From NCBI RefSeq assembly GCF_026013615.1, contig NZ_JAPDPI010000041.1:1-48135 (forward strand): DNA of 48,135 bases, in the 5' to 3' direction. Origin of the DNA: Plebeiibacterium marinum. GTDB lineage: Bacteria; Bacteroidota; Bacteroidia; Bacteroidales; Marinilabiliaceae. The notes under the pieces were generated by a model. The model saw nothing but the letters and a program-made list of their open reading frames with translations, made no database searches and was not told the DNA's origin. Positions 46,672 to 48,135 of this stretch are shown piece by piece. Made by a program: the position numbers and the translations under genes. Numbering within the stretch: position 1 is the stretch's first letter; each line of letters begins with the position of its first letter.

Positions 46672-47907
46672 TTAAGGATTCATTAATTTTCCAAGAAACA
46701 GTATTGTATTTGTATCCTTTTCAAAAATTGCAAAAACAAATGGCTTATTGGCATTAAAAACATATTCATTAGGCATACTGGTCAGTTCCATTTCTACGCT
46801 TGTTACAGCAGCAGCTTCCGTCCCTTTTTCATCAACTTCTATAAATGTTTTGTGTTTTACCTTTGATATGGTAATAGAAGCATCCTGAGTAATACCGGAA
46901 AAATCGGCTGCCCCGGAAAAAGCAGATGGCATACCCATCTCTTTTAAATAATCCTTAAGTTCATATTCACACTCAAACTTAAATTTAGGCAAAAATAAAC
47001 TCACCTCTCTGGATACTAACTTATTGATCCATTCGCTCCATAAATCCTCATCTAATGAACTGATTATATTTTCAACATTATTTCCTTCAGCAGGCAACAA
47101 AACCACCATGTTAAAATGTCCATTGCCATATGGAAGTTCAATCATTTGAAGATTTTCATCTTGATAGACACTAAAGGTAGCGGTTTGATGCATCATATCA
47201 CATTTTACATCAGTCCCATTTTCTTTATTAAATAAAAGTTGCTGTGTATCTCCTTTGTCAAACCTATTTTTCCATTCTCCATAAAAATATATGGCATTTA
47301 TTAAAAACATTACGTGGTCTGGCGTCACTTCATCTACAATTTCCTGTATTTTCCCCTCTGTTTTATTATCTACCCAATTATTGATAATCCTTTTTGCCTC
47401 TTCACTCAATGAAAAATCCAATGCACTAACTTCTGCATTATAATATTCAACGTTGTTTTGAATAAACTCTGGTATTATTGAAAAATCATTTCTATACCAT
47501 ATCGAATTGGCAACATTTATATCAACCTGATTGTCGGCTCTTCCTAACGCCTCTGTTATTTTTTTCTGCGATATATTTATATCACCCTCCAATGTCTCGT
47601 CAAATGCAAGCACCTCTGTTATTTCATTTTTTGTTTGCCCATTAGCCCCATTTCGTGCCATACAAAGAGCTTGAGAAACACTCATCGCAGAAATCAAGAC
47701 ATTCTCATTACTTTCAACTCCTTGTAACAACAGTTTACAAAGCTCAAAGCCAAAATTGTTTGATGATTCTATAACAGATGCCGTTTTCAGATCAAAATTA
47801 ATAGGCTCATATGGAGTATTTTCGGGACTTTCCCCTGTGTTTGCACATGACATTAAGATAAGTAACAGACAGAACACTTTTAATAAACTTCTCATTGTTT
47901 GTTTCAT
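46672..47907 (-). CDS. Lipoprotein serpin (protease inhibitor)
   Basis: From the ATG at 47907 the product has 411 residues. A farther upstream start at 47973 would add a second hydrophobic stretch. The lipobox is ILMSC (Cys21). The serpin fold is clear: NVLISAMSVSQALCMARNGA, FLINAIYFYGEWKNRFD, a Phe-Leu-Pro-Lys strand (SLFLPKFKFECEYEL), and the reactive loop after HKTFIEVDEKG. The hinge GTEAAAVTS is small and alanine-rich as in inhibitory serpins, and the likely scissile region is MELTSMP, ending with NKPFVFAIFEKDTNTILFLG. It probably traps serine or cysteine proteases at the surface. The lipid anchor implies protection of the producing cell. Confidence 0.93.
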   Translation of the reverse strand: MKQTMRSLLKVFCLLLILMSCANTGESPENTPYEPINFDLKTASVIESSNNFGFELCKLLLQGVESNENVLISAMSVSQALCMARNGANGQTKNEITEVLAFDETLEGDINISQKKITEALGRADNQVDINVANSIWYRNDFSIIPEFIQNNVEYYNAEVSALDFSLSEEAKRIINNWVDNKTEGKIQEIVDEVTPDHVMFLINAIYFYGEWKNRFDKGDTQQLLFNKENGTDVKCDMMHQTATFSVYQDENLQMIELPYGNGHFNMVVLLPAEGNNVENIISSLDEDLWSEWINKLVSREVSLFLPKFKFECEYELKDYLKEMGMPSAFSGAADFSGITQDASITISKVKHKTFIEVDEKGTEAAAVTSVEMELTSMPNEYVFNANKPFVFAIFEKDTNTILFLGKLMNP

Positions 47908-47976
47908 GTTTATAAATTTTAATACGAAGAGTATGATGCATAAAACAAAAAAAGGTTGCTTCTCCTTAAACATGTA

Positions 47977-48135
47977 ATGGTTCTATTATAGAAAATAACA
48001 GGGCTTACTAAACATCAACTCAAAGTATTGAGGGCTTTGGCTTCGTGCAGAACGCCTCAACTGGGTGGCTCGGTATTGGCTTGTTCTTCTTGTGGTTCGG
48101 TCCATTATGTAATGCACAGCTGTCGTAACAGGCAT
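47977..48135 (+). pseudogene. IS91-type transposase N-terminus, interrupted
   Basis: Frame 1 reads LTKHQLKVLRALASCRTPQL, then GGSVLACSSCGSVHYVMHSC and RNRH up to the window end. This is the zinc-binding N-terminal domain of IS91-family (Y2, rolling-circle) transposases, including C-x2-C and CRNRH. The only upstream in-frame ATG (47977) is followed after three codons by an amber TAG (47989-47991), and no normal start lies between that stop and the domain. Either the gene is broken, or it starts at an unusual codon such as ATA or TTG. The rest lies beyond the window. Confidence 0.75.

Overview
The window is AT-rich chromosomal DNA from a Bacteroidetes bacterium, most likely a marine or sediment anaerobe near Marinilabiliales/Bacteroidales. 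This placement is my inference from several signs: a T9SS type-A sorting domain on a secreted protease, SusC/BtuB-style surface lipoprotein logic, TAnnTTTG-type promoter boxes, weak ribosome binding sites, and Bacteroidetes-specific families (DUF4369/DUF5106-TlpA, DUF4465, DUF1599, BT_3928, DUF6913, COG3014 with LpoB). No rRNA, tRNA or CRISPR array was seen.

Layout. (1) 1-3800 is an accessory, scarred segment. A HEPN/Abi-like gene, an exported CxxC thioredoxin-like protein and an FG-GAP repeat protein are separated by long spacers rich in hairpins, including one attC-like palindrome. It ends in two gene fragments, a Crp/Fnr C-terminus and a one-cluster ferredoxin. (2) 3733-7222 holds a long RelA/SpoT homologue whose hydrolase site looks dead, then a YtxH/holin-X envelope-stress trio with its own promoter and terminators. 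(3) 7242-10830 is a cobalamin uptake operon on the minus strand: an AdoCbl-type riboswitch, a BtuB-like TonB receptor and a BtuG-like PKD plus beta-propeller lipoprotein. (4) 10943-15622 carries ligA-DUF6913 and an LpoB/COG3014 lipoprotein pair. (5) 15709-20690 has a GAF/multi-PAS histidine kinase and a SulP anion transporter, with a structured, promoter-bearing leader between them. (6) 20777-34184 is mainly core and envelope genes: DUF1599, BT_3928/DoxX, tpiA, prmA, a 1501-residue exported protein of unknown function, a beta-solenoid protein, aminopeptidase P, a GT2 glycosyltransferase and a TlpA-type protein. (7) 34277-38827 has a DUF4465 lipoprotein converging on a T9SS-secreted serine protease that sits 23 bp behind a Na+/H+ antiporter. 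(8) 38851-45737 is a substrate-level phosphorylation cluster on the minus strand in the order pta, divergent 3-hydroxyacyl-CoA dehydrogenase, ackA, ptb, ptb, buk. (9) 46152-48135 has a BACON-like lipoprotein, a lipoprotein serpin, a tiered palindrome and the 5' part of an IS91-type transposase running off the window.

How it fits together. The pta-ackA and ptb-buk pairs make ATP from acetyl-CoA and from butyryl- or branched-chain acyl-CoA, consistent with fermentation. The riboswitch operon scavenges B12. Many products are exported lipoproteins or T9SS cargo. The strongest leads for new biology are the structured leader before sulP, the large unknown exported protein and its solenoid neighbour, the degenerate RelA hydrolase, the dehydrogenase lacking its usual Asn, and the hairpin-bounded accessory genes at the left end.
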